Below are positions 1 to 6,810 of a DNA stretch of 27,119 nt, one piece after another; positions within the stretch are counted from its first letter, which is position 1, and each line of letters starts with the position of its first letter. Source of the stretch: Microbacteriaceae bacterium. Its GTDB lineage: Bacteria > Actinomycetota > Actinomycetes > Actinomycetales > Microbacteriaceae. Both the position numbers and the translations under genes were made by a program. The stretch is taken from contig JAKONM010000012.1 in the NCBI GenBank assembly GCA_022701925.1, forward strand, positions 1 through 27,119, in the 5' to 3' direction. The notes beneath the pieces were generated by a model. The model made no database searches, was not told the DNA's origin, and saw nothing but the letters and a program-made list of their open reading frames with translations.

Positions 1-1175
1 TGCACGTCGTCGGCGTCGTCCTCGGCGTCCGCCCAGGCCATCGCCGGGCGGGCCTGCGGCGCGGGGGCCGGCGCCGGAGCGCCGGGCTGCTGGCGCGCCT
101 TGCGGATCAGCGCCTCGAACCCGGCCAGGTCGGTGACCTCGCTGGGCGGCCCGATCTGGGCCTGCCGGAACGCGGCGCCCTGCTGCGGGTCGATGAACGG
201 CATCGGCGCCGAGGCGGGCTTCGGCTGCGCCGTGGCCTGCGGGGCCGGCGCGTCGTCCCACTCGTCGTGCGGCTGCCGGAACTCGGGGTCCGCCTCGGCC
301 TCGGCCCAGTGGTCGTGCGGCTCGGGCCGCACCTGCGGCACCGGGCTCGAGAAGGTCAGCGCGTCGTCGCCGACGGGCTGCGAGAACGCCTGCGGCAGCG
401 ACACGGCGTCGGCGCGCTTCGGCTCGGCCGCGGCGCGCAGCGGGATCGCGATCGTCGGCTCCGGCGAGTAGGGCTCGTCGTAGTAGTCCTCGTCGTACTG
501 CTCGACGGGGCGCCCGCGCTCCTCGGCGTACCGGCGCTCGTACTCGGCGTACTCGTCGAACGGGGCCTGCGGCGCCGGCTGCGGCGCGGCGGCGGCCCGG
601 TCCGCGAAGAGGTCCAGCGGCAGCCCGTCCTCGCGCAGGTCGGCGGTCTCGCGGAGGCGGCGCTCACGACGCGACAGGGCCCCCTGCGCCTCGGGCGGCT
701 GCGGCGCCGCGGTTCGCGGCGCGACGGGGGCGCGGTCGACGGGCTCGGCGCCCGCGGGGGTCGCGCGCGGGCGCACCGGCGCGGCGTCGGCCTCCTGCTG
801 CCGGCGCAGCACCGCCTCGCGCACCCGGTCCATCAGGTCGCCCTGCATCGCGGAGGTCTGGCCGGCCTGCGGCGGGGCCGCCTCGGGCGGTACGGCGCGG
901 GGCCGCAGCTCGTCGGCGGGGCGGGCGGCCTGTCCCCCACGGGTCAGCGCCTGCCAGATGTCCTGGGTGTCGCCGACGTCGAACCCCTGGTCCGGAACGA
1001 ATTCCGGGCCGAAGTCGTGGGCCTCGAAGTCCACGACGCCCGAGGGGTGCGGCGGCTTCTCGGTCATCGTCTCGGCCGCGCGGCGCTCGGCCTCTCGGGC
1101 CGCCCGACGGCTGGTGGGCCGTCCGGGTTCGGTCCCGAAGGGACTCCCGTACTGCTCGTCCTGCCACGCCGTCAT
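1..1175 (-). CDS. Low-complexity, probably disordered protein of unknown function (3' end cut by window)
   Basis: Reading the minus strand from the ATG at 1175, an open frame runs without a stop to the window edge (about 391 codons visible). The start overlaps the nadD stop as ATGA, so the two are co-transcribed and probably translationally coupled. The protein begins MTAWQDEQYGSPFGTEPGRP and carries a Q/A/P-rich, strongly charged chain with Arg-rich patches (RRAAREAERR; LSRRERRLRE) and an acidic stretch at the visible end (DAEDDADD). I see no membrane segment, signal peptide or catalytic motif. Low sequence complexity and few hydrophobic residues suggest a disordered protein or a disordered N-terminal region. 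In related actinobacteria genes downstream of nadD include envelope LCP-family and RsfS genes, so a folded domain could still follow beyond the edge. Function is not assigned. Confidence 0.75.
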   Translation of the reverse strand, partial: MTAWQDEQYGSPFGTEPGRPTSRRAAREAERRAAETMTEKPPHPSGVVDFEAHDFGPEFVPDQGFDVGDTQDIWQALTRGGQAARPADELRPRAVPPEAAPPQAGQTSAMQGDLMDRVREAVLRRQQEADAAPVRPRATPAGAEPVDRAPVAPRTAAPQPPEAQGALSRRERRLRETADLREDGLPLDLFADRAAAAPQPAPQAPFDEYAEYERRYAEERGRPVEQYDEDYYDEPYSPEPTIAIPLRAAAEPKRADAVSLPQAFSQPVGDDALTFSSPVPQVRPEPHDHWAEAEADPEFRQPHDEWDDAPAPQATAQPKPASAPMPFIDPQQGAAFRQAQIGPPSEVTDLAGFEALIRKARQQPGAPAPAPAPQARPAMAWADAEDDADDV

Positions 1176-1738
1176 GCTTCGCTCCTGTACAGCCGGTGCT
1201 TGCTGATGTACTGAACCACACCGTCGGGGACCAGGTACCAAACCGGTGCGCCGTGTCGCACACGCGAGCGGCAGTCGGTCGACGAGATGGCCAGGGCGGG
1301 CACCTCGAGCACGCTCACGTGCTCCATCGGCAGCCCCTCGGTGCTCATCACGTGACCGGGCCGGGTGACCGCGACGAAGTGCGCCAGGCCCCAGAGCTCG
1401 CCGAGGTCCTTCCAGGTCACGATCTGGGTGATCGCGTCGGCGCCGCTGATGAAGAACAGGTCGGCGTCGGGGTGCCGGTCGCGCAGGTCGCGCAGCGTGT
1501 CGACCGTGTAGGTCGTGCCGCCGCGGTCGATGTCGACCCGGGACACGGTGAAGCGGGGGTTGGAGGCCGTGGCCACCACCGTCATCAGGTACCGGTGCTC
1601 GGCCTCCGTGACCGGCGTCTTGTGCCACGGCAGACCGGTGGGCACGAAGACCACCTCGTCCCGCTCGAAGACGCGCTGCACCTCGCTGGCGGCGACCAGG
1701 TGGCCGTGGTGGATGGGGTCGAAGGTGCCGCCCATCAC
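1172..1738 (-). CDS. nadD: Nicotinate-nucleotide adenylyltransferase NadD
   Basis: NadD transfers AMP from ATP to nicotinate mononucleotide to make deamido-NAD in the cytoplasm. The nucleotidyltransferase signature GGTFDPIHHGH lies at the very N-terminus, and the family's C-terminal motif is seen as ISSTDCRSRV (usually ISST-x-IR). At 188 aa it is close to the usual ~190-210. The start is uncertain. The coordinates use GTG at 1738, immediately before an ATG, but the in-frame codons upstream read RARIGV, which is the usual first beta strand. The true start is therefore probably upstream, and no ATG or GTG lies between 1738 and the preceding gene's stop; a CTG near 1800 is in frame. The stop overlaps the next gene's ATG. 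It follows a small membrane-protein gene and proA. Confidence 0.95.
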   Translation of the reverse strand: MMGGTFDPIHHGHLVAASEVQRVFERDEVVFVPTGLPWHKTPVTEAEHRYLMTVVATASNPRFTVSRVDIDRGGTTYTVDTLRDLRDRHPDADLFFISGADAITQIVTWKDLGELWGLAHFVAVTRPGHVMSTEGLPMEHVSVLEVPALAISSTDCRSRVRHGAPVWYLVPDGVVQYISKHRLYRSEA

Positions 1739-1791
1739 GCCGATGCGGGCGCGGACGCCGGGAGGCCGCTCCTCCCCGACCTCGTCGGGGT

Positions 1792-1995
1792 TCAGTGCCC
1801 CGAGCCCTGGCCGGCGCCGCGCGTGCGGCCCTTGTCCGCATGACGGTGCGCCACGTCGCGGTAGGACCAGGTGACGGCGCCCAGCAGCAGGAAGGCGCCC
1901 GCGGCGATCAGCGGGAAGATGAAGCTGGGGGCGACGAGCTCGTGGTGCTCCTCCGCCGCAGCCAGCAGGGACGCGGCGATCGGCAGCATCGACAT
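1792..1995 (-). CDS. Small single-pass membrane protein
   Basis: This is a 67-residue protein beginning MSMLPIAASLLAAAEEHHEL. A hydrophobic stretch of about 20 residues follows (roughly residues 26-44, APSFIFPLIAAGAFLLLGAV), then a polar basic tail (HRHADKGRTRGAGQGSGH). This suggests one membrane helix with a cytoplasmic basic tail. The ribosome site GGAGG sits 8 nt before the ATG. Small membrane proteins in the slot between proA and nadD occur in Micrococcales, but I know of no assigned function. The gene ends just before nadD and is likely co-transcribed with it. Confidence 0.8.
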   Translation of the reverse strand: MSMLPIAASLLAAAEEHHELVAPSFIFPLIAAGAFLLLGAVTWSYRDVAHRHADKGRTRGAGQGSGH

Positions 1996-2009
1996 GGGGA
2001 ACGCCTCCT

Positions 2010-2043
2010 CGGGCCCGGCGACGCGCAGGGCCCGATCAGTGTA
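2010..2043 (-). promoter_or_regulatory. Candidate promoter and hairpin before the small membrane gene/nadD
   Basis: On the minus strand a -10-like TACACT (2038-2043) begins a few bases after the proA stop. A 7-bp inverted repeat (CGGGCCC 2010-2016 / GGGCCCG 2028-2034) follows in the predicted leader. No good -35 is visible because it would lie inside proA. This could give nadD expression independent of the proline genes, or the hairpin could attenuate read-through. Confidence 0.3.
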
Positions 2044-2052
2044 GGGCGGCGG

Positions 2053-3324
2053 TCAGGCTCGCGTCTGGCCGGAACCGCGCACGAGCCACTTCGTGCTGGT
2101 CAGCTCGGGCAGCCCCATGGGGCCGCGCGCGTGCAGCTTCTGCGTGGAGATCCCGACCTCCGCACCGAACCCGAACTCGCCGCCGTCGGTGAACCGGGTG
2201 GAGGCGTTGACCATGACCACCGCCGAGTCGACCTCTGCCAGGAACCGCTCGGCGCGGCCCAGGTCGTTCGTGACGATCGCCTCGGTGTGGTGCGTCGACC
2301 AGCGCGCGATGTGGGCCAGCGCGGCGTCCAGGTCGTCGACCACGCCGACGGCCAGGTCCAGGGAGCCGTACTCGGCCGCCCAGTCGTCGTCCGTCGCGGT
2401 GCCGAGACCGGGCACGACGGCGCGGGCGCGGTCGTCTGCGTGCAGCGCGACGCCCGCCGCGGTCAGCGCGCCCAGCACGGTGGGCAGCAGGCGGTCGGCG
2501 GCCCCCGCGTGCACGAGCAGCGTCTCGACCGCGTTGCAGACCCCCGTGCGCTGCGTCTTGGCGTTCAGCACGATCTCCGTCGCCATCGCCGCGTCGGCGG
2601 ACTCGTCCAGGTAGACGTGGACGACGCCGGCGCCCGTCTCGATCACCGGGACGGTCGACTGCTCGACCACCGCGGCGATCAGGCCGGCGCTGCCGCGCGG
2701 CACGAGCACGTCGACCAGCCCGCGGGCCCGCATCAGCTGCGCCGCGCCGTCGCGGCCGAACTCGTCGATCGTCTGCACGGCGTCGGCGGGCAGGCCCGCC
2801 GAGGCCAGCGCGTCCTGCAGCACCCCGGTCAGCGCGGCGTTCGAGTGCTGCGCCGCCGTGCCGCCGCGCAGCACCACGGCGTTGCCGCTCTTCAGCGCCA
2901 GCGCCGCGATGTCGACCGTCACGTTCGGCCGGGCCTCGTAGATCGCGCCGACCACGCCGAACGGCACGCGCACCTGGCTCAGCTGCAGCCCGTTCGGCAG
3001 CACGCTGCCGCGCACCACGACGCCGACCGGGTCGGGCAGCGCCGCGACGGCCAGCACGGCGTCCGCCAGCGCGGCCACCCGGCGGGCGTCCAGGGTCAGG
3101 CGGTCGACCAGGCCGGGCTGCATGCCGGCCGCCCGGGCGGCCTCCAGGTCGAGGGCGTTCGCCGCGACGACCTCCGCCGTGCGCGCCAGCAGCGCCTCCG
3201 CGATCGCCTCGAGCCCGCGGTCCTTCTGCTCGGCCGTCAGCACGGCCAGGCGCACGGAGGCGGCCTTCGCCGCCCGGAACCGCCCCTCGGCGTCGGTGGC
3301 GACCGGGGCGAGCACGTCCGTCAT
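2053..3324 (-). CDS. proA: Gamma-glutamyl phosphate reductase ProA
   Basis: ProA reduces gamma-glutamyl phosphate with NADPH to glutamate-5-semialdehyde, the second step of proline synthesis. The 423-residue length matches the family (about 415-430). The aldehyde-dehydrogenase-like fold is recognisable by VGAIYEARPNVTVD (about 125-138), the LRGG segment (152-155) and the active-site block TQRTGVCNAVET with the catalytic cysteine at 263. A second landmark is ALAHIARWSTHHTEAIVT. It starts 22 nt after proB, so both steps of the pathway come from one transcript. Confidence 0.97.
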   Translation of the reverse strand: MTDVLAPVATDAEGRFRAAKAASVRLAVLTAEQKDRGLEAIAEALLARTAEVVAANALDLEAARAAGMQPGLVDRLTLDARRVAALADAVLAVAALPDPVGVVVRGSVLPNGLQLSQVRVPFGVVGAIYEARPNVTVDIAALALKSGNAVVLRGGTAAQHSNAALTGVLQDALASAGLPADAVQTIDEFGRDGAAQLMRARGLVDVLVPRGSAGLIAAVVEQSTVPVIETGAGVVHVYLDESADAAMATEIVLNAKTQRTGVCNAVETLLVHAGAADRLLPTVLGALTAAGVALHADDRARAVVPGLGTATDDDWAAEYGSLDLAVGVVDDLDAALAHIARWSTHHTEAIVTNDLGRAERFLAEVDSAVVMVNASTRFTDGGEFGFGAEVGISTQKLHARGPMGLPELTSTKWLVRGSGQTRA

Positions 3325-3346
3325 GCCCCCGGAGCGTACCGGGACC

Positions 3347-4135
3347 TCAGGCGCGCCGCACCGGCTCGAACCAGGTGCCCACCCGCTCGCCGCCGAGCGC
3401 GCGCGAGACCTCGCCCGTCGCCGTCAGCAGCACGGCGATGCCGGCGTCGGCCGCCAGCCGAGCGGCGGCCAGCTTGGTGACCGCGCCCCCGGTGCCCACG
3501 CCGGTGTCGCTCTCTCCCGCCACCACGCCCGGCAGCGGGTCGCCCGCGGCGACGAAGGCGATGCGCAGGGCGCCGGGCTCGCCCGGCGGGCGCGTGTACA
3601 GCGCGTCCACGTCGGAGAGCAGCACCAGCAGGTCGGCGCGGATGAGGTCGGCCACCAGCGCCGCCAGCCGGTCGTTGTCGCCGAAGCGGATCTCGTGGGT
3701 GGCGACCGTGTCGTTCTCGTTGACGATCGGCAGGATCCGGAGGCGCAGCAGCGTCGACAGCGCCCGCTCGGCGTTGTCGCGGTGCACCTGGTCCTCGACG
3801 TCGCCCGCCGTCAGCAGCACCTGCCCCGCGACGATGCCGTGCGGCTCGAGGCGCTCCTGGTACCGGTGGATCAGCAGGCTCTGGCCCACCGCGGCCGCCG
3901 CCTGCTGCACCGCGAGGTCCGTCGGCCGCTCGGGCAGCCGCAGGTGGGGCAGCCCGGTCGCGATCGCGCCGGAGGACACCAGCACCACCTCGACGCCGCG
4001 GGCGTGCGCCGCCGCCAGGGCGTCGACCAGCGGACCGATCTGCCCCGCGCTGTCGCCGCTGATGGACGACGAGCCCACCTTCACGACGATGCGGCGGGCC
4101 GTGCCGACCGCCTCGGGCACGGCGGGCGCGGTCAC
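3347..4135 (-). CDS. proB: Glutamate 5-kinase ProB (kinase domain only)
   Basis: ProB phosphorylates glutamate to gamma-glutamyl phosphate, the committed and usually proline-inhibited step of proline synthesis. The amino-acid-kinase fold is shown by RIVVKVGSSS (Lys19), SSGAIATG, and VNENDTVATHEIRFGDNDRLAALVA. The protein is only 262 aa. The E. coli enzyme is about 367 aa with a C-terminal PUA domain, which is absent here; the chain ends soon after the kinase domain. The GTG start overlaps the obgE stop as GTGA, showing translational coupling to obgE. The enzyme should still be active, because PUA-less forms are known, but regulation may differ. Confidence 0.96.
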   Translation of the reverse strand: MTAPAVPEAVGTARRIVVKVGSSSISGDSAGQIGPLVDALAAAHARGVEVVLVSSGAIATGLPHLRLPERPTDLAVQQAAAAVGQSLLIHRYQERLEPHGIVAGQVLLTAGDVEDQVHRDNAERALSTLLRLRILPIVNENDTVATHEIRFGDNDRLAALVADLIRADLLVLLSDVDALYTRPPGEPGALRIAFVAAGDPLPGVVAGESDTGVGTGGAVTKLAAARLAADAGIAVLLTATGEVSRALGGERVGTWFEPVRRA

Positions 4136-5637
4136 TGCTCCGACTCGCGCAGGGCGCGCTCGGCCACGCGCTCCCGCTCCAGGTCCTCGCGCGCGGCCGA
4201 CTTCGCGTCCATGCGCTCCTTGTAGCTGTCGCGCCGCTGCCCGGTGGTGCGGCGGTCGGAGGCGCCGATGCGCAGGTCCGCGCCGCGCGGGGCGGTGATC
4301 AGCTCGGAGACGGAGGTGAGGGTCGGCTCCCAGTCGAAGACGACGCCCTCGCCCGGGCCGATGACGACCGTGGAGCCCGCGCGGGCGCCCGCCTCGAACA
4401 GCTCCTCCTCGACGCCCAGCTTCGCCAGCCGGTCGGCCAGGTAGCCCACGGCCTCGTCGTTCTGGAAGTCCGTCTGCTGCACCCAGCGCTGCGGCTTCGC
4501 GCCGAGGATCCGGTAGAAGGGCTCCGTGCCGCCCTCGTAGCGCACGGTGAAGGTCTGCTCGTCGACCGCCGCCGGGCGGATGACGATGCGGGGCGCCACG
4601 ACCTCGGCCGCCTTCGCCTCCCGCGCCTCGGACACGATGCCCGCCAGCGCGTAGGACAGGGGCTGCAGGCCCTCGTGGCTCGCCGCCGAGATCGCGAAGA
4701 CGCGGTAGCCGCGCTCCTCGAGGTCCGGCCGCACCAGCTCCGCCAGGTCGCGGGCGTCCGGCGAGTCGATCTTGTTCAGGGCGACCAGCTGCGGGCGCTC
4801 CAGCAGGGGCAGCTCGCCCTCGGGCACCGGGTAGGCCGCGAGCTCGGCCCGAATGACGTCCAGGTCGGTCAGCGGGTCCCTGCCCGGGTCGATGGTGGCG
4901 CAGTCGATCACGTGCAGGATCAAGGCGCAGCGCTCGATGTGCCGCAGGAAGTCGAGGCCCAGGCCCCGGCCCTCGCTGGCGCCCTCGATCAGGCCGGGCA
5001 CGTCGGCGATCGTGTAGCGGGTGCCGCCGGCCTCCACCACGCCGAGGTTCGGCTGCAGCGTCGTGAAGGGGTAGTCGGCGATCTTCGGGCGCGCGGCGCT
5101 CATCGCCGCGATCAGGCTGGACTTGCCGGCCGAGGGGAAGCCGACCAGCGCCGCGTCGGCGATGCTCTTCAGCTCGAGCCGCACGTCCAGCTGCTCGCCG
5201 TCGGTGCCGAGCAGGGCGAAGCCGGGCGCCTTGCGCTTCGTCGTCGCGATCGCCGCGTTGCCGAGCCCGCCGCGGCCGCCCGAGGCGGCGACGAAGCGCA
5301 GGCCCGGCTCGGTGAGGTCGGCCAGCGGCCGGCCCTCGCCGTCGAGCACCACCGTGCCGACCGGCACGGGCAGCTCGAGCTGCTCCGCGTTCGCGCCGGA
5401 GCGGTCGTCGCCCGCGCCGGCCGCGCCGCTGCGGGAGGAGCGGTGCGGGCTGCGGTGGTAGTTCAGCAGGGTCGTCACCTGCGGGTCGGCCACCAGCACG
5501 ATGTCGCCGCCGTCACCGCCGTTGCCGCCGTCGGGCCCCGCGAGGGGCTTGAACTTCTCCCGACGGATCGAGACGCAGCCGTCGCCGCCCCGACCGGCCG
5601 ACAGGTGCAGGGTCACCGCGTCGACGAACGTCGCCAT
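4132..5637 (-). CDS. obgE: Obg GTPase (ribosome assembly / stringent response)
   Basis: Obg is a GTPase that binds the 50S subunit and ppGpp and links ribosome maturation to growth. This 501-residue protein has the glycine-rich Obg fold (residues 1-158, with GRGGDG and GGNGGDGGDI), then the G domain with G1 GFPSAGKS (166-173), G3 DVPGL (212-216), G4 NKID (288-291) and a G5-like SAASHEG. A C-terminal OCT domain and a basic tail follow. I chose the ATG at 5637 because GAGAGGAG precedes it and the Obg fold starts exactly there (MATFVD). An in-frame extension upstream would run through the terminator hairpin and is rejected. The gene lies after rplU-rpmA, the common bacterial order, and overlaps proB. 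Confidence 0.97.
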   Translation of the reverse strand: MATFVDAVTLHLSAGRGGDGCVSIRREKFKPLAGPDGGNGGDGGDIVLVADPQVTTLLNYHRSPHRSSRSGAAGAGDDRSGANAEQLELPVPVGTVVLDGEGRPLADLTEPGLRFVAASGGRGGLGNAAIATTKRKAPGFALLGTDGEQLDVRLELKSIADAALVGFPSAGKSSLIAAMSAARPKIADYPFTTLQPNLGVVEAGGTRYTIADVPGLIEGASEGRGLGLDFLRHIERCALILHVIDCATIDPGRDPLTDLDVIRAELAAYPVPEGELPLLERPQLVALNKIDSPDARDLAELVRPDLEERGYRVFAISAASHEGLQPLSYALAGIVSEAREAKAAEVVAPRIVIRPAAVDEQTFTVRYEGGTEPFYRILGAKPQRWVQQTDFQNDEAVGYLADRLAKLGVEEELFEAGARAGSTVVIGPGEGVVFDWEPTLTSVSELITAPRGADLRIGASDRRTTGQRRDSYKERMDAKSAAREDLERERVAERALRESEQ

Positions 5638-5660
5638 CGGCGACTCCTCTCCCTCATGGA

Positions 5661-5695
5661 AGAACGGGCGGGTCCCGAAGGAGCCCGCCCGTTCT
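5661..5695 (-). terminator. Hairpin between rpmA and obgE (UUCG loop)
   Basis: A perfect 12-bp stem (AGAACGGGCGGG / CCCGCCCGTTCT, arms 5661-5672 and 5684-5695) lies 16 nt past the rpmA stop. In the minus-strand transcript the stem continues as UCC-UUCG-GGA after a one-base bulge, giving a stable UUCG tetraloop. There is only a weak U-run after it (UUCUUCC). It probably reduces read-through from the abundant ribosomal genes into obgE rather than stopping it fully. It sits directly before the obgE ribosome site, so it may also affect obgE translation. Confidence 0.7.
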
Positions 5696-5710
5696 GCTGA
5701 ACCGTGGACG

Positions 5711-5992
5711 TCAGGCGGAGGCGCTCTCCAGCACCGGCTCCGCCGGGACGACGATGTTGACGACCTTGCGGCGGCCCTTGGCGCCGAACTCGACCGCACC
5801 CGCCTCGAGGGCGAACAGGGTGTCGTCCTTGCCGCGGCCCACGTTGGCGCCGGGGTGGAAGTGCGTGCCGCGCTGACGGACGATGATCTCGCCGGCCTTC
5901 ACGACCTGGCCGCCGAAGCGCTTGACGCCGAGGTACTGCGCGTTGGAGTCGCGACCGTTGCGGGTCGAGCTCGCGCCCTTCTTGTGTGCCAT
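5711..5992 (-). CDS. rpmA: 50S ribosomal protein bL27
   Basis: bL27 sits near the peptidyl-transferase centre of the 50S subunit. The sequence begins MAHKKGASSTRNGRDSNAQY, the family signature with the basic N-terminal tail that reaches the tRNA. It continues with GVKRFGGQVV and RQRGTHFHPG. At 93 aa it is slightly longer than the usual 84-90, through a short Ala/Glu/Ser-rich C-terminus. There is no cleavable N-terminal extension of the Firmicutes kind. It lies 12 nt after rplU. Confidence 0.98.
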   Translation of the reverse strand: MAHKKGASSTRNGRDSNAQYLGVKRFGGQVVKAGEIIVRQRGTHFHPGANVGRGKDDTLFALEAGAVEFGAKGRRKVVNIVVPAEPVLESASA

Positions 5993-6004
5993 GTCTGGTG
6001 CCCC

Positions 6005-6313
6005 TCAGCCGATCGCGGTGATGCGGACGCGGCTGAGCTCCTGGCGGTGGCCCTGGCGCTTCTTGTAGCCGGTCTTGTTCTTGAACTTCTGGATGATGAT
6101 CTTCTTGCCGCGCTCGTGGCCGATCAGCTCGGCGGTCACGACCACGTCGGCCAGGTCGGCCGCCGCGTGGGTCACGGTCTCGCCGTCGACCAGCAGCACG
6201 GGGGCGAACGTGACGCTGCCGTCGTCGCCGGTCTTCTGACGGTCGACGGTCAGGACCGTGCCGACCTCGACCTTCTCCTGGCGCCCGCCGGCGCGCACAA
6301 TCGCATAGACCAC
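6005..6313 (-). CDS. rplU: 50S ribosomal protein bL21
   Basis: bL21 binds 23S rRNA in the large subunit. Family motifs are VYAIVRAGGRQEKVEVG at the N-terminus and KFKNKTGYKKRQGHRQ near the end. The GTG at 6313 gives 102 aa beginning (M)VYAIVRAGG, the usual family start and length (about 103). GAGGA lies 5 nt upstream of it. An ATG four codons upstream (6325) would add MRIQ and has the SD-like sequence inside its own first codons, so it is less likely. rplU leads the rplU-rpmA pair. Confidence 0.96.
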   Translation of the reverse strand: MVYAIVRAGGRQEKVEVGTVLTVDRQKTGDDGSVTFAPVLLVDGETVTHAAADLADVVVTAELIGHERGKKIIIQKFKNKTGYKKRQGHRQELSRVRITAIG

Positions 6314-6451
6314 TTGGATCCTCATCTTCGCTGCTGGACGTCGGCCGCCCACCGGCCCGAGGAATCGGGCGACGCGGGGCCGACGAAGTCGGTTCCGGTG
6401 CTCAGGTGGGCTGCGCTCGTGAGGCGGCCCGCGCACCAGCCGTCAAGAGTA
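6314..6451 (-). promoter_or_regulatory. rplU promoter and structured leader
   Basis: On the minus strand a -10-like TACTCT lies at 6446-6451, predicting a leader of about 125 nt before rplU. The leader can form at least two small hairpins: a CCGAC/GTCGG stem at 6380-6392 and a GCCCGA/TCGGGC stem at 6355-6370. Ribosomal-protein leaders are often autoregulatory, and a bL21 leader RNA is known in Firmicutes. I do not see that motif here, so function is inference. A TTGACG just downstream (6441-6446) could be an alternative -35 but has no good -10 partner. Confidence 0.4.
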
Positions 6452-6489
6452 CCCCATCCGCTCCCGGGCGGCCACCGGCGAGCCGGGTG

Positions 6490-6495
6490 CACGAT
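6490..6495 (+). promoter_or_regulatory. Candidate -10 for a leaderless DUF4031 transcript
   Basis: CACGAT at 6490-6495 ends 6 nt before the ATG at 6502. The transcription start would then fall at or next to the start codon. No Shine-Dalgarno sequence precedes the ATG, which agrees with a leaderless mRNA, a common form in actinobacteria. No clear -35 is visible. Confidence 0.35.
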
Positions 6496-6501
6496 GGCGT
6501 G

Positions 6502-6768
6502 ATGGCGGTGCTGGTCGACGCGGCGATGTGGCCCGCGCACGGGCGCCTCTGGGCGCACCTGGTCAGCGACGCGTCGCTGACCGAGCTGCACGAGTTCGCG
6601 GCGCGTGCCGGGCTGCCGCCGCGGGGCTTCGACCTCGACCACTACGACGTGCCCGAGGAGCGCATCCCCGACCTCGTGGCGCTGGGGGCGCAGGCCGTCA
6701 CCGCGGGCGAGCTGACGCGACGTCTGATCGCCTCCGGCCTGCGGGTCAGGGCGCGGGACCGCCGCTGA
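6502..6768 (+). CDS. DUF4031 family small protein
   Basis: This 88-residue protein begins MAVLVDAAMWPAHGRLWAHL and contains LTELHEFAARAGLPPRGFD and HYDVPEERIPDLVALGA, which I recognise as the DUF4031 pattern (start with a V-D-x-x-W-P segment, W-A-H-L, then H-Y-D-V). The family's biochemical role is unknown to me. The ATG at 6502 is chosen because the family begins exactly there; GTG codons just upstream (6488, 6499) are possible but would add non-conserved residues. It is a single gene, divergent from rplU and convergent with RNase E. Confidence 0.85.
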   Translation: MAVLVDAAMWPAHGRLWAHLVSDASLTELHEFAARAGLPPRGFDLDHYDVPEERIPDLVALGAQAVTAGELTRRLIASGLRVRARDRR

Positions 6769-6772
6769 GCCC

Positions 6773-6803
6773 GTCCGCCGTCCGGGGGACCCGGACGGCG
6801 GAC
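6773..6803. terminator. Bidirectional terminator hairpin between DUF4031 and rne
   Basis: A perfect 14-bp stem (arms 6773-6786 and 6790-6803) with a GGA loop lies 4 nt past the DUF4031 stop and 7 nt past the rne stop on the other strand. Serving two convergent genes, it very likely acts in both directions. There is no U-tract, as is usual in high-GC actinobacteria. Confidence 0.85.
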
Positions 6804-6810
6804 GCGCGGA

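Noticed and set aside
1795..3480. 561-codon plus-strand open frame opposite proA and proB
   Set aside because: It mirrors strongly supported minus-strand genes; its product is Arg/Gly/His-rich without motifs, as expected from GC-rich antisense frames.
5638..5799. 54-residue N-terminal extension of Obg
   Set aside because: It would span the rpmA-obgE hairpin and part of rpmA; the Obg fold and ribosome site fit the ATG at 5637.
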